Origin: an uncultured Bacteroidales bacterium
GTDB taxonomy: Bacteria; Bacteroidota; Bacteroidia; Bacteroidales; UBA932
Length of the DNA stretch: 9,948 bases
Direction: 5' to 3'
Assembly (NCBI GenBank): GCA_905235615.1
Contig: CAJOMB010000047.1
Span: 1 to 9,948 of the forward strand
Both the position numbers and the translations under genes were made by a program. Shown here one piece after another: positions 7,146 to 9,948 of this stretch (position 1 is its first letter; the number at the start of each line of letters is the position of its first letter). The notes under the pieces were generated by a model. The model did not search any database and was not told the origin of the DNA. It worked only from the letters and a program-made list of their open reading frames with translations.

Positions 7146-8885
7146 TCAAGCGTATTTCATAAGTTCACGGTAAAGACCTTCCTGCTGCAGCAGTTCCTCG
7201 TGTGTACCCTGCTGCAGAACCCGTCCCTTTTCCATAACGTAAATGCTGTCGCAGTCCCGGATGGTGCTAAGGCGGTGGGCGATGAGTACCATCGTGATGC
7301 CCAGTCCCCGGATGTGCTGCATCACCAGCTGCTCCGTCTTAGGGTCCAGGGCCGACGTTCCCTCGTCCATGATAAGGATGGAAGGGTCTTTCGCCAGGGC
7401 GGTGGCAATCTCGATTCTCTGGCGCTGACCGCCGCTGAAATTCTTGCCGTTCTCGGCCATCCGGGACTGATAGGCGCCGGGACGTTCGGCAATCTCCTGG
7501 TGAATCTGCGCGTCATGAGCCGCCATCACCATCGAAAAATCCTCGATGGACTCGTCCCACATCTTGATATTGTCAGCTATGGTTCCTTCGAACAGGGTAA
7601 TCTCCTGGTTGACGACGGAAAGCGAATTGTTCATAACGGCGCGGTTCACTTCCCGGAGAGGGATGCCGTCCAGAAGGATTTCTCCTTCCCAGGGTTCATA
7701 GAGTCCCGAAATGAGCTTGGCGATGGTACTTTTCCCGCAGCCCGAGAAGCCTACGAAGGCAACCCGCTCTCCGGCCTTGATGGTCATGGAGAGATGATCC
7801 AGGACGGGGGGTAAACTGCGGTCATAGCCAAACGTGACGTTCCGCAGCTGAATCTCTCCCCGGAGTTTGGGCAGGTCCGGCAGTTCTTCCATACGGGGCA
7901 GGTCCAGGCTGTTATGTTCCTGGCAAGCCTCTTCCACTTCCTCCAAACGCTCCATGGCGGCCCGGCTGCGATAGATGCTCTGGGTGGCCTTGACCGTGGT
8001 GTTGATGGGATAGATGATGCTGGAGGCCAGAGCCTGGGAAGCCAGCAGCATACCCGGAGTGAGTTCTCCTTTCAGAATGTACCAGGCACCGAGGACCAGG
8101 ATGAGGGCGTTGCTCAAATGCAGGACCAGCAGCGGAATAGCTCCCACTCCCATCATACTCATGGTGGAGCGGACCCGCACGTTGAGGGCCTGGACGAAGG
8201 AGGCCTCCCACTGGCTGTAGAAAGCACGCTCGCCGCCCATGGATTTGATGGTTTCGATGTTCTTGATGCCCGTCATGGTGACTCCCTGCAGACGGGCATC
8301 GGTCACCTCCGTTCCTTTGGCTTTTTTCTTCATGTTGCTGGCCGATAACTGCATCACCAGCACGAGCAGGGACATGGACACCAGAACCGTCACGCCCAGC
8401 TTCCAGCTGTACATCATCAGCAGCGCACCGCAAATGACGGACTGCACGGCAAAGATGAGGCCGATAGAGAACTGGTCCATCGTCCTCGTGATGCTGGTGA
8501 TACTGGAATAGCGGGCCACCAGTTCTCCTGCCGAGAAACGGTCCAGAGCCAGCAGCGGCAATTCCAGGATGTTCAGAACCAGGCGAGACGAGCTCAGAAG
8601 GCCCATCTTGGTGAAGTGCCGCCGCCGAAGAAGATTCATGGACATCCACACGCCCAGTTCCAAAAGGAACAGGACGATGTACAAGATTATCAGCGGCCCA
8701 AACCATTCGGGATTCTTACGGGTGATGATATTGTCCGTGTATACCTGCTGGAAAAAGGGGGTAACCAGGTATGCGAACATATTCACGAGGTACAGCAGGA
8801 ATGTGACCCAGAAGAAGGACATGCATCCCCGCATGAAATGACGGACGAGCGACGCCGTAGACCGATTCCCGCTTTTCCTGCTCAT
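7146..8885 (-). CDS. NHLM-type peptide-export ABC transporter lacking the C39 peptidase domain
   Basis: This 579-residue ABC half-transporter has six membrane helices (about 24-45, 63-83, 138-158, 160-180, 247-270, 273-293). Its ATPase domain is intact: Walker A GFSGCGKST (379-387), Q-loop Gln427, signature FSGGQRQR (483-490), Walker B ILIMDEGT (503-510) and H-loop His537. By operon position and sequence it corresponds to the NHLM peptidase/ATP-binding partner (TIGR03796 from memory), which is normally about 130-150 residues longer and begins with a C39 cysteine peptidase. Here the first helix starts within about 23 residues of the start codon, so that domain is missing. The ATG overlaps the stop of the HlyD gene as ATGA, fixing the start and ruling out a longer N-terminus. 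Leader removal would need another protease, or the cargo may be exported uncleaved. Confidence 0.85.
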   Translation of the reverse strand: MSRKSGNRSTASLVRHFMRGCMSFFWVTFLLYLVNMFAYLVTPFFQQVYTDNIITRKNPEWFGPLIILYIVLFLLELGVWMSMNLLRRRHFTKMGLLSSSRLVLNILELPLLALDRFSAGELVARYSSITSITRTMDQFSIGLIFAVQSVICGALLMMYSWKLGVTVLVSMSLLVLVMQLSASNMKKKAKGTEVTDARLQGVTMTGIKNIETIKSMGGERAFYSQWEASFVQALNVRVRSTMSMMGVGAIPLLVLHLSNALILVLGAWYILKGELTPGMLLASQALASSIIYPINTTVKATQSIYRSRAAMERLEEVEEACQEHNSLDLPRMEELPDLPKLRGEIQLRNVTFGYDRSLPPVLDHLSMTIKAGERVAFVGFSGCGKSTIAKLISGLYEPWEGEILLDGIPLREVNRAVMNNSLSVVNQEITLFEGTIADNIKMWDESIEDFSMVMAAHDAQIHQEIAERPGAYQSRMAENGKNFSGGQRQRIEIATALAKDPSILIMDEGTSALDPKTEQLVMQHIRGLGITMVLIAHRLSTIRDCDSIYVMEKGRVLQQGTHEELLQQEGLYRELMKYA

Positions 8886-9745
8886 TCAACACGGAGTATT
8901 ATGCCTCTCAGGCGTGTTCTCACAGACTCAAACAAGTAGCGGAACATGCTGCGACGCCGGGTTTCGCTAAGAACGGAACAATAAGTGCCGATATTCATAT
9001 TCACATCTTCCGGCTGGCCGAAGGACCAGTCGTACAGGGAAGGGTCCTCGGGCGAGCGGAAAAGCTCTATGTTCACCTGGTACATCATTTCTCCGGAGGT
9101 GAGAAGCCTTTCGGCCATATCTTCGCTCTTGAGGATTTGGCGCACCACGCCGGTGGCCACGGGATACCGGTCTATACGGGTAACGCGGCCCCGGATGTAG
9201 CCAATCTCGTCCCTCTTTTCGTCTTCCGGCCACACCTGGGCGCCCATGCCCACCTTCAGGTCTCTCTGGCCGGCGTTGTCTATGTAGGCGATGAGCATGG
9301 TTTCTCCGGTTTCGGAGCCATCTCCGTCCACCACGCTAACGATGGGTTCAAAGGCCTCGAAGGGTTCGTTGTCCACCTTGGTGCTGATAACCGTTCCCTC
9401 CACCGTGCTGGTGAGGATGCTGTAGCTGTCTTCCATGGAAATGAGGGCGATGGACTGGCCGCGGGTTATGTGGTCTCCTCCATGGACGAACATGGTTCTT
9501 ATCATTCCCTTGTTGGGAAGGGATACGTCTGAAGTTCCCTGAAGAGGGAACACGACTCCGCTGTAGTACACCTTGTCCGATACGCTGCCCAGGAAGCCCC
9601 AGACAAAAAAGGCGACCATGAGCAGGAGAGCGGTAAAAGCCAGCAGATATGTGGGCAGGGCTGTCACCCTGAGGATGCTCCCTATTTGGTCGGGAGACTC
9701 CAACTGTTTTTGGCGGTTATCTGAAGAAAATGGGTTCGTTTGCAT
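8882..9745 (-). CDS. NHLM-type HlyD secretion protein, membrane-anchored, hairpin-less
   Basis: This 287-residue protein resembles the NHLM bacteriocin secretion protein family (TIGR03794 from memory). The conserved opening RQKQLESPDQIGSILRVT (11-28) leads into one membrane helix at about 33-55, then a periplasmic region. The two lipoyl halves, MIRTMFVHGGDHITRGQSIA (81-100) and STVEGTVISTKV (113-124), are separated by only about 12 residues. The coiled-coil hairpin that usually reaches toward TolC is therefore absent, and the protein is shorter than typical relatives. A C-terminal beta-barrel region follows. It is the first gene of the five-gene operon. The ATG at 9745 is preferred; an in-frame TTG at 9751 would add two residues but overlaps the only visible -7 box. 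Its role is presumably to dock the ABC pair to the lipoprotein adaptor. Confidence 0.82.
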   Translation of the reverse strand: MQTNPFSSDNRQKQLESPDQIGSILRVTALPTYLLAFTALLLMVAFFVWGFLGSVSDKVYYSGVVFPLQGTSDVSLPNKGMIRTMFVHGGDHITRGQSIALISMEDSYSILTSTVEGTVISTKVDNEPFEAFEPIVSVVDGDGSETGETMLIAYIDNAGQRDLKVGMGAQVWPEDEKRDEIGYIRGRVTRIDRYPVATGVVRQILKSEDMAERLLTSGEMMYQVNIELFRSPEDPSLYDWSFGQPEDVNMNIGTYCSVLSETRRRSMFRYLFESVRTRLRGIILRVE

Positions 9746-9748
9746 ATA

Positions 9749-9756
9749 CAAAGATA
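9749..9756 (-). promoter_or_regulatory. Candidate -7 promoter box for the export operon
   Basis: On the minus strand this reads TATCTTTG, the same octamer as the sdaA box, and ends just 3 nt before the HlyD ATG at 9745. It is the only TAnnTTTG on this strand between the gene and the right-hand repeat. If used, transcription would begin at or beside the ATG, giving a leaderless or nearly leaderless mRNA. No TTG lies at the expected -33 position, so the promoter may need an activator or may not be real. Confidence 0.35.
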
Positions 9757-9813
9757 ATCATTTTTTCAGTAAATTCTTGTGTTTGACACTTAAGATTGAA
9801 CGACTTGCCGAAA

Positions 9814-9872
9814 TTGATACAAAAACATACTCTATGGCCTTCTACCTTAAAAATGAAAATTTATTGTATCAA
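9814..9872. repeat. Inverted repeat TTGATACAA ... TTGTATCAA
   Basis: Two perfect 9-bp inverted arms, at 9814-9822 and 9864-9872, are separated by 41 bp in the A/T-rich stretch between the export operon and the distal repeat. The right arm ends 3 bp before that repeat. They could be binding sites of a dimeric regulator for the operon, or accessory sites of a recombinase. The long spacer makes a simple terminator hairpin unlikely, and there is no run of T residues after it. Confidence 0.4.
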
Positions 9873-9875
9873 AAT

Positions 9876-9898
9876 CCCGGAATGTTGGAAAAGTAAAG
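9876..9898 (+). repeat. Distal copy of the 23-bp direct repeat (putative attR)
   Basis: This is identical to the trmD 3' end at 2755-2777, in the same orientation. Sequence upstream is A/T-rich and unlike trmD; sequence downstream leads straight into the next gene's promoter. It looks like the displaced original end of trmD: removing everything between the copies would place trmD directly before the plus-strand gene at 9940. Confidence 0.8.
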
Positions 9899-9915
9899 GA
9901 TTATACCTACATTTG
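9885..9915 (+). promoter_or_regulatory. Bacteroidetes-type promoter for the gene at 9940
   Basis: TTGG at 9885-9888 and TACATTTG at 9908-9915 are separated by 19 bp, fitting the Bacteroidetes -33/-7 pattern and spacing. The -33 half lies inside the 23-bp repeat and the -7 half outside it. Transcription would start near 9920, giving a leader of about 20 nt that is A/T-rich, as is usual in this phylum. It is the best-formed promoter in the window. Confidence 0.65.
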
Positions 9916-9939
9916 TAAGTTAATGTTAAACTAAATACT

Positions 9940-9948
9940 ATGAGTGAA
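9940..9948 (+). CDS. Start of an unidentified gene, cut by the window edge
   Basis: Only ATGAGTGAA (Met-Ser-Glu) is present. The call rests on the well-spaced promoter upstream and the A-rich leader, not on any coding content. Removal of the island would make it the immediate neighbour of trmD, so it may be a resident chromosomal gene. It could instead be the cargo or a regulator of the divergent export operon. Confidence 0.4.

Larger units (their letters stand above)
2778..9875. mobile_element. Putative trmD-integrated export island, no integrase
   Basis: The segment between the two perfect 23-bp repeats is about 7.1 kb and holds only one five-gene, minus-strand export operon plus about 130 bp of A/T-rich DNA at the right end. 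The left repeat abuts the operon: the last gene stops 15 nt from it. Retention of the target gene's 3' end and duplication of a short core at both borders is what tyrosine-recombinase islands leave behind. Against this, no integrase, excisionase, relaxase or transposase gene lies inside, so the element would be a remnant, mobilised in trans, or part of a larger nested element whose integrase lies outside the window. The base composition of its genes looks similar to the flanking genes, so it gives no independent sign of transfer. Confidence 0.45.

Noticed and set aside
6078..7814. Plus-strand open frame of 578 codons antisense to both ABC transporter genes
   Set aside because: It spans the junction of two clearly real minus-strand genes, has no recognisable family, and is the kind of antisense frame that GC-rich codon use produces.
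2793..9745. Drug-efflux or classical hemolysin-type secretion operon
   Set aside because: The soluble N-terminal domain of the 701-residue ABC protein and the opening of the HlyD protein match NHLM peptide exporters better, and no RND pump or RTX toxin gene is present.
9776..9794. Small hairpin around GTGT-TTG-ACAC
   Set aside because: The stem is four base pairs plus a bulged extension, too weak to call a structured element.
9834..9896. 20-codon plus-strand ORF ending in the TrmD tail PGMLEK
   Set aside because: Its end is simply the distal repeat in the trmD frame, and the upstream codons look like random A/T-rich DNA with no promoter. Recorded only as a possible trace of how the insertion rejoined the frame.

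Overview
This window looks like chromosomal DNA from a fairly GC-rich member of the Bacteroidetes, most likely Bacteroidales; the genus cannot be read from it. The evidence is four gene starts preceded by the phylum's -7 promoter box (TAnnTTTG), a TolC protein of the Bacteroidetes type, Cys-anchored lipoproteins, and A-rich leaders instead of strong Shine-Dalgarno sites.

The left third (1-2775) is ordinary chromosome. It carries a secreted, probably lipid-anchored glycerophosphodiester phosphodiesterase (+). A single-chain iron-sulfur L-serine ammonia-lyase sdaA (-) converges on it. The tRNA m1G37 methyltransferase trmD (+) is divergent from sdaA, and two facing -7 boxes lie in their 67-bp intergenic region.

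Positions 2793-9745 hold one compact minus-strand operon of five genes. In transcription order these are a membrane-anchored NHLM-type HlyD protein, two NHLM-type ABC transporter/ATPase proteins, a TolC-family outer-membrane channel and a lipoprotein periplasmic adaptor. Neighbouring genes overlap by 4, 4 and 8 bp or lie 3 bp apart. Together they could form a complete cell-envelope export route for a peptide. The usual N-terminal C39 leader peptidase is missing, and no precursor peptide or maturation enzyme gene is visible. The inner-membrane HlyD protein lacks a coiled-coil hairpin, while the lipoprotein adaptor has a short one, so the two may share the work of a single adaptor.

The main discovery candidate concerns the edges of this operon. 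A perfect 23-bp direct repeat flanks it. One copy (2755-2777) encodes the last six residues and stop codon of TrmD; the other (9876-9898) lies after the operon's promoter side. The arrangement is that of attL/attR sites: a roughly 7.1-kb, integrase-less export cassette inserted at the 3' end of trmD, leaving trmD intact. The distal copy also supplies the -33 element of a well-spaced Bacteroidetes promoter for the next plus-strand gene, of which only the first three codons (9940-9948) are in the window.
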